Notes: generated by a model from the letters alone, not told the origin. 64,000 bases of DNA from Trichomonas tenax (GCA_023091735.1 JALKBU010000079.1:1-64000), one strand, 5' to 3'. Numbered from the stretch's first letter, positions 17,763 through 28,510 are shown. Program-made: numbers and translations.

Positions 17763-19658
17763 TTATTTCGAAACAAGGCTTTTCCATTTTGCAAAAACAG
17801 GAGAAATTGTTCTTCTAAAATCGAAGAACTTATCAATATTATTCTGAAGTCCAGCTAATTCAGGTTCTTGAAGTGCAGTAATTCTTTTCGTTGATACTTT
17901 GACTCCTTTATTGAACAGAAGCATTGCTATATTATAGTTTTCATTCATCAAAGATAAAAAGAATGGAGTCAATCCTGTTTCATCTAAAGCATCTTGGCGT
18001 GTACCACTCCAATTAATCAGTTCTACAGCAGCAGCATTTTTCTCATATTTTATAGCAAAATGAAGTGGTGTTTCTTCATTTTTGCTTCCAATATTTGGAT
18101 CAGCTCCAGTTTCCAATAGAACGCGAACTGTTGCTGGATTTCCACAAAGTGCAGCATATATCAATGGAGTGTACGATATAAAGTTTTTTGTATTTATAAC
18201 CTTCAGAAATTCTTCTTCGGTTTTTTCTTTTTTAATAGCTTCTATAAGTATCTGCGTTTTTCTTGTACTATCTCTTGAAGATGCAGCAACATAGTGAATT
18301 GGTTGCGTTTCATAAGTATCATCCTTGAAATATAAGTTGACTTTGTATTTCAGCAATAACTCGAGAATATCTGCACCTGCATAATGACAAGCAACAACAA
18401 AACTTGGCCTTTTTTGATTATCTGTAATTTCTGGATTAGCACCTTTTTCCAAAAGGAACTTACATATCTCTAGACTGTTATTGAGTATAGCATTTTTCAA
18501 TGCAGTAATCCTTGTTGGTAATGTGATAGCATCGATGTTTGCACCATGGTCATAAAGAAATTGGAAAACTTTGAGTTTCATTTTGGCATTTATTATTGCT
18601 GTAAAACCTCTTTTATCGGTTGCAAGGTTCACATCTACTTTTAATTCTTCTATTAAATACTTCATAACATTAATCTTTCCAGTCATTGCTGCACAATGCA
18701 GAGCCGTTCTCATGCCATCATCGGGCAATAAATAATCAGCTTTGTTCTCACATAAAATTTTAACAATATCCAAATATCCTCTATAGCTTGCGATATGTAT
18801 TGGTCTTGTTTTATGCTCATTAGGTGCATTCAAATCTGCTTGACAGCAAGTGATTAAATACTTACATAAAGCCTTGTTATTGTTCTCAACTGCGCTATGA
18901 AGAGCAGTTCTCATTTCATCATCAAGCTTATTAATATCGCTTCGACTCACTTTATATAAAAAGTATTTAATATTGAACGTCGATATTGATGATCGCCAAT
19001 TACTGCTAACAGGGATATCATCTTTCATCACTCTATCATTATTTCTGAATTCTACAGCAGCATCAATGCATTTCATAAGTAATATCTTATTATGGATTTT
19101 TGATTGAACGGCTTCGATTATTGATTGAGATCCACCAGCAAAAGCAGAGATAATTGTTTCCTGTGATATCTCAACTATTGTACTTAAGAAATTGAATATA
19201 TTTTTAGCTCCATATTGAACTGCTAAATCGATAAAAAAGTCTGAAAGTTCATGATTATAATTTTCTTTAAAGTAATCCAAATCATCCTTTAAAATACTGT
19301 ATTCTATATCGCCTAATGAATATTTTAAGAGCTCATCCTCATTTGTAAATCCTGAGAAATGCTGTATCGCTTTAATTAATGATTTAGAGAATATTTTAAA
19401 TTTATTAATGGATATAAATTCGCCTTTTGGTTTTATTTGATATTCCAATTTATTGATCATATATAGCATAAACTTAGTGTACTTAGGAATATGATTAGGG
19501 TTTCTTTCTGATGCCAAATCAAAAAATTGAACTAAATTTCCGAAGCATATATCGCCTTGATTGATGTATTTCATGACGCTATCAAAATATGACTCTATAG
19601 TATCATTCATGTTCCATAAACTATCGAATAAATTTGAAAGTTCCAATAATAATTCCAT
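17763..19658 (-). CDS. Ankyrin-repeat protein, trichomonad type
   Basis: The protein has 631 aa from ATG 19658; an in-frame TTG eight codons upstream lies before the probable initiator and is rejected. Residues about 1-230 are a helical region as found at the N-terminus of trichomonad ankyrin proteins. About eight to ten ankyrin repeats follow with the TALH/TPLHxA core (RTALHSAVENNNKALCKYL, RPIHIASYRGYLDIVKIL, RTALHCAAMTGKINVMKYL, TPLIYAALCGNPATVRVLL, TPLHFAIKYEKNAAAVELI). The protein ends in a short non-repeat tail. Known role: protein-protein binding; partner unknown. The upstream order in sense is TGACATGTAAA, TTTGACA, then an initiator-like TCATTTTTAAAATG. Confidence 0.9.
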   Translation of the reverse strand: MELLLELSNLFDSLWNMNDTIESYFDSVMKYINQGDICFGNLVQFFDLASERNPNHIPKYTKFMLYMINKLEYQIKPKGEFISINKFKIFSKSLIKAIQHFSGFTNEDELLKYSLGDIEYSILKDDLDYFKENYNHELSDFFIDLAVQYGAKNIFNFLSTIVEISQETIISAFAGGSQSIIEAVQSKIHNKILLMKCIDAAVEFRNNDRVMKDDIPVSSNWRSSISTFNIKYFLYKVSRSDINKLDDEMRTALHSAVENNNKALCKYLITCCQADLNAPNEHKTRPIHIASYRGYLDIVKILCENKADYLLPDDGMRTALHCAAMTGKINVMKYLIEELKVDVNLATDKRGFTAIINAKMKLKVFQFLYDHGANIDAITLPTRITALKNAILNNSLEICKFLLEKGANPEITDNQKRPSFVVACHYAGADILELLLKYKVNLYFKDDTYETQPIHYVAASSRDSTRKTQILIEAIKKEKTEEEFLKVINTKNFISYTPLIYAALCGNPATVRVLLETGADPNIGSKNEETPLHFAIKYEKNAAAVELINWSGTRQDALDETGLTPFFLSLMNENYNIAMLLFNKGVKVSTKRITALQEPELAGLQNNIDKFFDFRRTISPVFAKWKSLVSK

Positions 19659-19660
19659 TT

Positions 19661-19701
19661 TAAAAATGACGACAAATGTCAAATACTTAATTTACATGTC
19701 A
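19661..19701 (-). promoter_or_regulatory. Probable core promoter of the ankyrin gene
   Basis: In sense order: TGACATGTAAA (19701-19691), TTTGACA, then TCATTTTTA (19669-19661), which fits the known Trichomonas initiator TCA-Py-(T/A) and ends two bases before ATG 19658. Confidence 0.55.
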
Positions 19702-19880
19702 AAATAACCAAAAATATGAAATCGCTCTTGATATTTATATATATTAAAGTTTATAACACATAGACTCTATAGTTTCTTCTTTATTACTATTTGCTGTTTA
19801 TATATTATTTGAATTTAGGAAAATCATGTTTAAGTGTGTATATATTACAATATCGATCAGATTTATTGTAAGATAACATT

Positions 19881-20183
19881 TTATTTCTTCATGAAATTGG
19901 ATGACAAGCTTTGAAGAGCAAGATTAAACATAACTTCTGGAGTGAGGGCTTCATCGATAACATCTGTGCCGTAGTTGTTACGGAGGTAGTTCTTGAAGCT
20001 TTCTTTATCTTTAAATTTCTCCTTGACAGTATAAATAAACTGAGAATAAGTATCGTATGGCGTTAACCACTGATCTTTGTTGATAAGACTTGCGATGTTC
20101 TCGTTTTGAAGGAGTTTGAAAACTTTGAGAGCGAGTTGCTTATCCTTTTCACTAATAGCTAGCTCAGATTGTTCTTCAGTCAT
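19881..20183 (-). CDS. Small hypothetical protein, 100 aa
   Basis: The frame starts at ATG 20183. The protein is a charged helical polypeptide (EEQSELAISEKDKQLALKVF ... FKDKESFKNYLRNNYGTD) with no signal peptide or membrane segment. The family is not recognised. Two promoter motifs upstream (TGTCATGTAAG and TGACATGTAAA in sense), as at other genes here, support it being a real transcription unit. Confidence 0.65.
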   Translation of the reverse strand: MTEEQSELAISEKDKQLALKVFKLLQNENIASLINKDQWLTPYDTYSQFIYTVKEKFKDKESFKNYLRNNYGTDVIDEALTPEVMFNLALQSLSSNFMKK

Positions 20184-20203
20184 ATGGCGCTTTTTGTAAA
20201 TAC

Positions 20204-20240
20204 CAACTTACATGACAATTTCAAACTTTTACATGTCAAA
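20204..20240 (-). promoter_or_regulatory. Paired TGACATGTAAA-type motifs
   Basis: Plus strand shows TTACATGACA (about 20206) and TTTACATGTCA (20228-20238), 20-55 bp before the minus-strand ATG 20183. Two copies in tandem at one gene. Confidence 0.5.
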
Positions 20241-20454
20241 AATATCCAAAAACATAATTATTCTTTCTCTAATGAAATACAAAAAAATATACCATCAATA
20301 TGTTGATTTCAACATAAATTCATGATTATGTTTTCTATATTTTTCTGAATCATATTCAAATTTGATTTGTTAATTCATAGTACTTCAATGCTAAATGAGA
20401 ATAATGATATTATAATTTGAGGAAAGGTCATTATGATAATACAAACATTTTATA

Positions 20455-21150
20455 CTATATCTGGAATGGATTGCGGAAGTTTTCTTCTTCATCAATAAGC
20501 GTTACATCAGCTTCATCAACAAGCTGCTGTTCTTCAAGCGATATCTTTTCTGGATTAATACACATTGCGTAACCGGACATATCAATGAAAATACCAAAAA
20601 TGAAGCAGACAAACATAGCAGTGGATGTAATCCAACGGATTTTTGTGAAAAGAATTCTTAATTCGTTCATGCAACCGTGAACAGCACGGTTCGGACACGG
20701 TAATGCGGGATTATCTGTAAGGTTAGTAAGGCCACAACACGTTAAGTCCGATTGAAGTTCAGCTCTTGTAGTATCATCAAATGTCTCCCAAGTAGTTGTA
20801 ACAGTCTTAATGAATTTCTGGAAATTCGATGTTGACATAGCAAGGACGACTTCAATGATGAGAAGAACGCCCATGCAGCAGTGAAAAACAATCCAACCTA
20901 AACCGGTATTATTTACAGCGGCAACCCATCCTACAACGATGATAATAAAGCCGAGAATAATGACGGAAATGAAAAGCGAGATCATATCGACAGGCAAGAA
21001 AGCGCTGATGTTCGTTTTGCCGAAATAATGCACTGATACTGCACAGAGAACCATAACAGTAAGGGACTGTATTCCGTTGACTACGGCAAATCCAGCACCC
21101 ATGGCATGGAGTTCTCTCTGCTTCTCTACTTTCTTCCCGCAGCAAGGCAT
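20455..21150 (-). CDS. Tetraspanin
   Basis: The protein has 231 aa from ATG 21150 (the preceding in-frame TTG is rejected). It has four hydrophobic segments: about 20-42, 54-78, 85-105 and 172-192. A short first loop and a large second extracellular loop (about 106-170) carry the diagnostic CCG (138-140) plus two further Cys (152, 160). A cluster MPCCG at the N-terminus and a Cys pair at 91-92 are candidate palmitoylation sites, as usual in tetraspanins. The acidic tail is about 30 aa. Known role: membrane organiser; in trichomonads tetraspanins are linked to host contact and exosomes, but this copy has no direct evidence for that. Confidence 0.9.
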   Translation of the reverse strand: MPCCGKKVEKQRELHAMGAGFAVVNGIQSLTVMVLCAVSVHYFGKTNISAFLPVDMISLFISVIILGFIIIVVGWVAAVNNTGLGWIVFHCCMGVLLIIEVVLAMSTSNFQKFIKTVTTTWETFDDTTRAELQSDLTCCGLTNLTDNPALPCPNRAVHGCMNELRILFTKIRWITSTAMFVCFIFGIFIDMSGYAMCINPEKISLEEQQLVDEADVTLIDEEENFRNPFQI

Positions 21151-21475
21151 CAAAATTTTGATGATTAAAAATCGGACACTTTTTATTAATTAACCTTAAT
21201 AGCAAATGATCTTAACTCTAAATCCACAAATTAAATACACAAATTCTAAAATTAAAATTTATCTATACTCATTAGCTAGGACATTGTCGTAAATTATTGT
21301 TCGCTAAATTTAACATTTTGAAAATTTTATAATATTTTCATTTTAAAGCCTCTAAGCGAAAAATTAAATCTTCAAGGCAAGCTTCAATTGAAACATCATA
21401 ATAAAATTCTCCAATTTCAGCATAAATTGCGTTTTTTTTTGACGCACATCAATGAAAAGTGACATTTTAATGTTA
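21151..21475. other. Gene-free spacer
   Basis: No gene seen. At 21451-21465 an ATGAAAAGTGACAT box (minus: TGTCACTTTTCAT, initiator-like) sits just before the first BspA-like fragment. Confidence 0.45.
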
Positions 21476-21690
21476 CATTGACAGATTATGTTTATGATGG
21501 GACAACATTAACTGCTGTACCATCAGGAATCACAGAATGTGCTATACAAGCTAATGCTATAACTCTTGGAACTTCTTTTTCATCATATGCCGCAAACACA
21601 ATTAATTCTGTTACTTTTTTTAAGACATTCACAATTGAATTTGCTAAAATAAACATATTTTTCAGTATTGTTCAATCCTATAACAAGTAA
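21476..21690 (+). pseudogene. BspA-like LRR protein, 5' fragment (copy 1)
   Basis: The translated sequence LTDYVYDGTTLTAVPSGITE and the following IQANAITLG are the N-terminal start of trichomonad BspA-like (LRR_5) surface proteins. The frame begins at TTG 21478 with no ATG (the preceding in-frame codons run back to a TGA), and it degenerates after about 45 residues into unrelated sequence. AAAAGTGACA lies about 20 bp before the TTG, as at copy 3. Confidence 0.75.
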
Positions 21691-21771
21691 TATTCCCAGA
21701 TAGTGTGAATAAACTTGATTCCTTGTGGGGTCATTAACCTTAAATCAAAAGTACCAGTTTTTATTAGTGTT

Positions 21772-22575
21772 GTCTGATTATGTGTATTCCGGAACAACAT
21801 TAGTATCAGTTCCATCAGGAATTACACATTGCATTATACAGGCGAATGTAGTAACATTAGGACCATACTTTACGCAAAATGCGAGATCAACAATTAATCG
21901 ATTTTCATTTTTAAGTCCTTCTCAGTTAAACTCAATTGGAGAAGGCGCTTTTTCGTATCTTAATAATATCGAAGTTATTGATTTTTCAAACTATACTCAA
22001 TTGCAGTATATATGAAGTCATTTATATTTAAAAATTCTTCAATTTTGAAATAAGTCATTTTCTCTGATAGTTTTATTTATTACGACACTCCAATATTTTG
22101 TGATACCTCATTGAAAACATTCTGAATGCCCATAAGTTTAACCAGGACAGGAATTGGGTCTTTTGCAAACATAAGTAGTTTAAAAAGTGTCGATTTTTCA
22201 AATGCGATCACGCTTGGATCAATACTATCGACTTGCTTTATTCAATGTGTGAATATCAAAATAATTGATCTTCGAAGTTGTTCTAAATTGATGACAATTG
22301 GTCAAAGCACTTTTGAAAGTTGCACTTCTTTGACATCATTTTTACTTCCCAGTCAATTCAACATAATAACTTTCGAATCCCAAGCATTTTTATCATGTAC
22401 CAATCTAACAACATTATTTCTTGATAATTCATTTAAAATATTTAATTTTCCATTGTTAACATTCACCGGATGTTCAAAACTTCCCATTCATGCTATATAT
22501 GGTGCTCTTCCGACTTGTTGTTGTCATTCACCATTAAAACTTAGTCAAATGATGTATCCTATGATAAACATATAA
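21772..22575 (+). pseudogene. BspA-like LRR protein, broken copy 2
   Basis: The first part (LSDYVYSGTTLVSVPSGITH to FSNYTQLQYI, about 21772-22015) stops at a TGA created by a 2-bp TA expansion. The intact copy 3 reads KYMKSFIF at this place. The C-terminal LRR part resumes in another frame (22126-22575: ISLTRTGIGSFANISSLKSV to the end). It contains the 154-bp block that is repeated exactly at 23583-23736. There is no proper start codon. Confidence 0.85.
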
Positions 22576-22678
22576 ATGAAATATTTTTATTGATTCTTTG
22601 TTTAAACATTCAAGAGAATGATGATATATTGATAAGGTTATAAAAATGCATCATAAAAGTGACAATAGCATTTCTTGA

Positions 22679-23482
22679 TTGACTGAATATGTTTATGATG
22701 GTACACTATTAAGATCTGTACCATCAGGAATTACTCATTGCATCATCCAAGCAAATGTTGAAACATTAGGACCATACTTTACACAAAATTCAAGAACAAC
22801 TATTAATCGAATTTCATTTATTAGTCCTTCACATTTAAACTTTATTTCAGAAGGTGCTTTTTATAAAATAGAAAATATTGAAATCATTGATTTATCAAAT
22901 TGCACTGTTTTGAAGTATATGAAATCGTTTATATTCCAAGGTTGCACAATCCTTAAACAAATAATTTTACCTGAAAGTTTAAGTTATTTTGATTCATGGG
23001 TGTTTGTTAACACGTCATTAGAGTCGTTCAGAATCCCATCTTGTTTAACACGAACTGGAGGAGAATCATTTGTAAACCTGATGACTTTAAAAAGTGTTGA
23101 CTTCACAAATGCAGTAACATTAAACATAATATGGAATGGATGTTTTCGTAATTGTATAAATTTAGAAAGTATTGACATAAGGAATTGCAAAAGTTTAAAT
23201 TTGATTCATGAAAAAGCGTTTGAGAATTGTACTTCGTTGAATACTGTATTGCTTCCAAGTCATTTCAATAAAATAACATTTCAACAAAATGCATTCAAAT
23301 CATGTCTAAATTTAACAACTTTTTTCTTAGATAACTCATTTAAGATATTTAATTTTCCAATTTATGCATTTACAGGATGCACTAAACTTCCTATTCGAGC
23401 AGTCTATGGTGCATTACCAACATTTTATTGCTTCACATCATTCAAACTAAATCATTTACTTTGCCCAATAATAAGCATATAA
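22679..23482 (+). pseudogene. BspA-like LRR protein, longest open copy (copy 3), lacks an N-terminal ATG
   Basis: An open frame of 267 codons with LRR_5-type repeats (LNFISEGAFYKIENIEIIDL, SNCTVLKYMKSFIFQGCTIL, LESIDIRNCKSLNLIHEKAF, FENCTSLNTVLLPSHFNKIT), known in trichomonads as candidate adhesion proteins. No signal peptide or C-terminal membrane segment is present. It begins at TTG 22679, right after an in-frame TGA; the first in-frame ATG is at 22919, which would lose the first 80 residues. Either the start ATG mutated to TTG (the same change as in copy 1) or translation starts late. It could still be expressed, so pseudogene is the likelier but not certain call. Confidence 0.65.
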
Positions 23483-23486
23483 TTGT

Positions 23487-24177
23487 GCCAGTTTTTATTA
23501 GCGTTGCCTAATTATGTGTATTCAGGGCAACATTACGCAAAATGCAAGACCAGCAATTATTTGAATTCCATTTTTAATTCTTTCTCAGTTAAACTCAATT
23601 GGAGAAGGCGCTTTTTCGTATCTTAATAATATCGAAGTTATTGATTTTTCAAACTATACTCAATTGCAGTATATATGAAGTCATTTATATTTAAAAATTC
23701 TTCAATTTTGAAATAAGTCATTTTCTCTGATAGTTTGAACTATTTTGACACATGGGTATTCTCGAATGCATCCCTGCATTTGATAGTAAACCTATTAATC
23801 AAGACAAGAGCCGATGCATTTCGATGTTTGATTTCCTTAAAAGATGTTGACTTTTTTCGAATGTGATTTCTCTTGAATTAATTTATATTGGATCATTTCA
23901 AACGTGTAAAAATGTAACTACTATTGACTTGCAAAATTGTTTAGACTTAAAAACAATCGGAGAATGAGCTTTTGATGGCTATACATCATTGATAACTGTT
24001 TTGCTTCCAAGGCAATTGAATAAAATTGATTTTGCTGCTTATGCAATTTCATCGTCTACAAGTCTCACAACTCTTTTTAATGACGACTCATTCAGGATAT
24101 TTAACTTCACAATCCTAGCTTTCATAGGTTGCTCCAAGCTTCCAATCCAACTTCTTTGCCCGATTATCAGCATCTAA
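23487..24177 (+). pseudogene. BspA-like LRR protein, broken copy 4
   Basis: It starts like copy 2 (CCAGTTTTTATTAGCGTTGC, LPNYVYSG) but lacks about 65 bp between the ACAACATTA and CGCAAAATG segments. It then carries the same 154-bp block (23583-23736) with the same frame-breaking TATATATGA. Further downstream, LRR pieces lie in several frames with stops (23960s), ending in the typical C-terminal NDDSFRIFNFTILAFIGCSK. Confidence 0.8.
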
Positions 24178-25088
24178 AAGAAATATTACGCAGTCAATTT
24201 ATTGCTATTTTTAGAGTGAGCAGGACTTCATTTGCATGTGGAACTGTAAAATATATCATTCCAAGAATTAGCATTGTTTAGCTGAGTCTGAAGGAGCAAA
24301 GTCATTATAATTTAACCATCTAATAAATGTTTGTTTTTCTCTCAAATTAAAATGAGGAATTCTAAATGTAGCAAAATGATATTTATGAAGAGGAGAAGAC
24401 ACCGAAAATTTTTGGTATAGTTTGTAGTTTTGGGGAAGGCAGAGGTTTAGAGGAATTTATAAACAGCCATTATCATAGACAGTTTCTTCTGATGAATCTA
24501 TTGAGTTTTGAGTGAATTTTATAAACTATATTGGATATCAAAATATGAGAATATGATTTAATTTTGCAATATTAAGGAAATAGCTTTAACTTGTTGTGTG
24601 TTACATGATCAATGGTTTAAATTCCTCCAAACACAATTTTTCATGATTATCTGATCTCTGCATAATGGCTCATGTCGTTATTCTTCGATTCAATCAGTAA
24701 TGTCAGATACTATTGGATGTGTTTTATATGTAAGTAATATGTTTAATCACATATGTAGAAAAAAGATATGAATTTCAAAGCATTATTTTGACAAATCAAG
24801 ATTTGAAGAGGGATATCAAATTGTTGAATAGATATATGAATATTATATAGTATGTATAATAAATAAAAAGAATTCAACAAAAATAGATCGCTGCATTGTC
24901 GAGATACACTTTATGTTATCATTTTCCAATGAATATTTGTGCTTTCCATTTTTAGAGTATGAAAATCAGATATAATTATGCCGAGGTGAAATCAAATAGA
25001 TACCTAAAAGCAAAAATGTCATTAACCATTTTGAAATAGAGTTTGGAAATGGTTGAGACAATAAGGTTATTGTACGTTATTATTCTTG
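24178..25088. other. Gene-free spacer
   Basis: AT-rich; no coding frame, RNA gene or clear repeat seen. Probably decayed sequence behind the BspA-like cluster. Confidence 0.5.
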
Positions 25089-25850
25089 ATGAGTCTCACG
25101 CATGTTCCTCTTAAAGATGTCATCGGGAAAGAGAAGCTTTTACAAGCGAGGGAGCTTCAGGACCAGATAAGCAAGCAGCAGTTCTCATGGCTGAGCAAAA
25201 CTTCTGGAGAAGACGTGCATGATTGGTCAAGAGTCTCACACGGTGACATTGTTTGCTTTATTTTATTCAGAATGAGACCGGGAATCATCGACATTCACCA
25301 AATTACAGACGGAGTTGATAAATTTTCGAGAGTTACAAATTGGAAAATCGTAAATCAAGCTATGAGAAAATTAGGGATGTGCTGGAACTACAACGAAGTA
25401 AAGCTCGTTCAGGAGGACGTAAAGGAACTGTCAAACATCATTCGTGCCATTAAAAGATGGGAAACGAGAAATCTAGATGAGCCATTAGAACCATTAACGC
25501 CCGACGAATGGGATGACGATGACCTTCCTCCTTGGTTTTCTCAACTTGCGGCCAAAAAACTCGAAGAGAAGAAACTCGCTGCAGGCGAATCAAGCATTAA
25601 AGCACCGAAGCAGACGATGAAGCAGGAGACTCTTTCGAGGGTCAGAAAGAACCACGTTGACATGTATATACAGATGGGCGCAGCAGCACCAAAGGCTGTT
25701 CCCAGAGAAGCGCCAAAATGGAAAGATAAACCAGCATTCGATATTTGGGTTGTTGGTGCTAAAGAGAAACGATCTAAAGCGAGATCGCAGCTTTTGCAGA
25801 GAAGATTTGAGTCACAGGAATTTGATAGACCACAAGAACCCGAACAATAA
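25089..25850 (+). CDS. Putative calponin-homology-like (EB1-type?) protein
   Basis: The protein has 253 aa from ATG 25089 (an adjacent upstream TTG is rejected). Residues about 40-125 have a CH/EB1-like pattern: VHDWSRVSHGDIVCFILFRM, then RPGIIDIHQI, VTNWKIVNQAMRKLGMCWNY and IIRAIKRW. Compare the EB1 signature G-x-x-x-C-x(4-6)-PG ... N(F/W)K ... G. The rest is charged and Pro/Lys-rich (DEWDDDDLPPWFSQLAAKKL, KPAFDIWVVGAKEK) and may be disordered. If right, a microtubule or actin-associated role would be expected. The family match is by eye and weak. Confidence 0.55.
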   Translation: MSLTHVPLKDVIGKEKLLQARELQDQISKQQFSWLSKTSGEDVHDWSRVSHGDIVCFILFRMRPGIIDIHQITDGVDKFSRVTNWKIVNQAMRKLGMCWNYNEVKLVQEDVKELSNIIRAIKRWETRNLDEPLEPLTPDEWDDDDLPPWFSQLAAKKLEEKKLAAGESSIKAPKQTMKQETLSRVRKNHVDMYIQMGAAAPKAVPREAPKWKDKPAFDIWVVGAKEKRSKARSQLLQRRFESQEFDRPQEPEQ

Positions 25851-26531
25851 CTTATTCTTATTTCATTGTTTATATTATTATGATATTTATTTGTATGTAT
25901 GATATTCTTATAAAGCTATAAGCGTTAAAGCAATATAGAATGCGTTTAGAATTGCCAAAATCGATCTCATATTTTGAAATTTTGATTTGTGTTATTCCAA
26001 ATTTGAATTATTTAATATATTGTCTGTGCAATCAATAGCAATCATCTCAGGAGAATACATTAACAAATACGAAAAAATCATTACACAATAAATATTTTCA
26101 TTATTACTTCATTAGATTCGTCAATTAAATCAAACAGCTTCATGCCAAAGTTGTAAGCTAATGTTCTTTCATGTAGATACGAGTTTGATTTTACATTGAC
26201 TATTCATTAATGATATTGATGGTAGAAACACCAAACACTGCTATTACATGAAAGAGATTTAGTTATACATTGAATATCAGAGGCTGATGTTTTGGAAAAA
26301 ATTTGATATTAAAATATATTTTGATGAGAAACAGTATTTATATAATATAGCTCATGTATAAAATGATCACAATTGCCAAATTGACAGATATTTAAAAATA
26401 TTTTATGACTGGATTGATTTTTTTGTTATCAGTGTGTTTTGTTGATTGTATGTTATGACAGTACCGAATATAGTTTAGATATAAAGAGTTTTGGTTGTTA
26501 TTGACAGTTTTTAGCTTGTCAAAATTTTATA
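25851..26531. other. Gene-free spacer
   Basis: No gene seen. The last 45 bp contain TTGACAGTTTTTAGCTTGTCA before ATG 26532, an inverted pair of TGACA half-sites. Confidence 0.5.
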
Positions 26532-28355
26532 ATGAATCCGATTTTTCGTTCCATTCGCATTGCAGTCGACAGGTGTACGACTGAGATGCACGACGTGCAG
26601 ACCTCAATCGTCATGACCGAGAGATCCTCCATCCTCACTTTCTACGCTCTCGCTGGTTCACCTGATTTAGATAAAAGCATTCCTTTGGAGTATATCATAA
26701 ATCCGAGCAGCATGAGCCACGTGAGGGGATTCTCTCAGACCGCACAAAATTGCTCGTTCTTGCTCGGCTTTTTGATGGATAGACCAGATATTTTCGCAAA
26801 TGTCATCAAAAAATCATTCAAAAATGCGAATTTCACGTTTATTTGTCGCTGTGTTATTCCGGCTATTTATGGATTCTTTTCTTCTGACGAATTATTAGAC
26901 TATGCCACTTGCTTCTACCGACAAGTCATTGAAGTAACACCTGGAGAGGTCGCTATTCAGGTCCTTGAATCACTTTTTATATCTTCTGTCACATACAGAT
27001 ATCGAGAATCCGTGTTAAACGCATTTTTCAACCAATTCGTCGCAATGATTCTCCAAACAACTAAGGCATCGCTTCCAAACTTATATAAGTTCCAGGCAAT
27101 GACATTATTGCAGATTTTAACGAACAATTCGCATTTGTTACCGAAACAGATTCACGAAATTTGGTGCTGCATCCATGATTCTAAGTGGAGTTTGGATGAC
27201 ATGTTCAAACTGTTCTTCAAACACTTCTTCTTACAAATCGCATTTCGTTATATTCAATCTCATACAGTTTTTAAGCACTTTTCAAACGTCGTCAGCCACC
27301 TTGTTAAGATGAACTCAGATTGCAAAAGATTATTCACTCAGTTGGCAAGTACAAACTCTGTTTTTAGACTTCCATCACTTTATTCTCCATTCGATGAACA
27401 GTACTTCAAAGTTGCTATATCAATTCATGACATAAAGCTCCTTTCTAGGATATTGTCATCTCAAGGATCCCTTCCAGACATGCTTTCACCGAAAGAATTT
27501 GATGATATTAATCCAGTTTACGAATATCATCTTCTACACGCGAGTGTCTTTCCACGTCCAAGAACTCTGACAAAGCAGAACCTCGAAGCAGAAATTTTCC
27601 CTGCAAACGAAGAAGAATTCAGAAACGAGATTAACTCATTAATCACAATGCAGCTTTGTGCAAATATGTGCATGCCATGGCAGAACATTGTCGATGAAAA
27701 CAACGTATTCTGGGGCTGCTATTATTACCAAGTCTACATCACAAGCAAGATGTGCGAAAAAATCTCTCAAAATGATTTGTTCACTAAGCTCGTTGAAAAT
27801 ATTAGCAATCGCCAGTTTTGTCAGAAGATATTCCTCATTTCGCTTGAGAAGCACATTGCGAAGAATGGAATGAAGCTTATTGAAGAGCTCAATAAGATGG
27901 ACAGACTATGGACGCAGCTTATTACAAAAGCTGATGGTTCAACGAAGACATTCCTTCAGGATTTGGAACAGTGCAAGCAGAGCCACGCAACATTGATCAA
28001 AGACTCTGTTTGCAGATTCTCGGAATCAGAGAAGATGCCACTGCACGCTCAGTTCATTGAAATATCCAAATCAATCTCTGAGCTTATGATTATCAACAAC
28101 AGCACACTCGATAACCAGAGAATTATCACATTCTTATTCAACCAGCGTCCTCGAGGCTTATTCAAGATCGTTTTGATCCTTCTCCACTGTGCTGTCAAGA
28201 ATGCTAAGTTCTATGATCTCTGCACGAAGAATGAAAAGGAAGCTTGGGTTTGCATCGAGTCTGCCCTCAACTATCATCTCACATTGGATATGGAACTGTA
28301 CGCAAAGTACACCACTCTCATGAGAGTTATCTATAAGTACTATCCTGTTCAATAA
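26532..28355 (+). CDS. Hypothetical alpha-helical protein, 607 aa
   Basis: The frame starts at ATG 26532. The protein is all-helical in appearance, rich in Phe, Leu and Cys (FICRCVIPAIYGFFSSDELL, FYRQVIEVTPGEVAIQVLES, FFKHFFLQIAFRYIQSHTVF). It has no membrane segment and no low-complexity tail. The overall style recalls RasGAP-like helical proteins of trichomonads, but I cannot point to a catalytic arginine-finger motif, so no function is assigned. The stop overlaps TAAAA. It is clearly coding. Confidence 0.8.
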   Translation: MNPIFRSIRIAVDRCTTEMHDVQTSIVMTERSSILTFYALAGSPDLDKSIPLEYIINPSSMSHVRGFSQTAQNCSFLLGFLMDRPDIFANVIKKSFKNANFTFICRCVIPAIYGFFSSDELLDYATCFYRQVIEVTPGEVAIQVLESLFISSVTYRYRESVLNAFFNQFVAMILQTTKASLPNLYKFQAMTLLQILTNNSHLLPKQIHEIWCCIHDSKWSLDDMFKLFFKHFFLQIAFRYIQSHTVFKHFSNVVSHLVKMNSDCKRLFTQLASTNSVFRLPSLYSPFDEQYFKVAISIHDIKLLSRILSSQGSLPDMLSPKEFDDINPVYEYHLLHASVFPRPRTLTKQNLEAEIFPANEEEFRNEINSLITMQLCANMCMPWQNIVDENNVFWGCYYYQVYITSKMCEKISQNDLFTKLVENISNRQFCQKIFLISLEKHIAKNGMKLIEELNKMDRLWTQLITKADGSTKTFLQDLEQCKQSHATLIKDSVCRFSESEKMPLHAQFIEISKSISELMIINNSTLDNQRIITFLFNQRPRGLFKIVLILLHCAVKNAKFYDLCTKNEKEAWVCIESALNYHLTLDMELYAKYTTLMRVIYKYYPVQ

Positions 28356-28385
28356 AATGTATTGTTTGTTTTATTTCCCTCTTTA

Positions 28386-28510
28386 TTTGACATCAAAATT
28401 TGACATTTATAATTTTACAATTTGTCATTTATATTTTTGACATCCACAACTTTACATTTTGACATTTACTTGACAACAAATTTGACAAAAAATTGACAAA
28501 TGTAAAATAA
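28386..28510 (+). promoter_or_regulatory. Cluster of TTTGACA / TTTACA half-sites before the transporter gene
   Basis: About ten half-sites within 125 bp (TTTGACATC, TTTGACATTT, TTTACAATTTGTCA, TTTTGACATCC, TTTACATTTTGACA, TTGACAAC, TTTGACAAA, TTGACAAATGTAAAA), ending about 45 bp before ATG 28557. They are the separated halves of the TTTACA+TGTCA 11-mer found at other genes. Confidence 0.5.
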
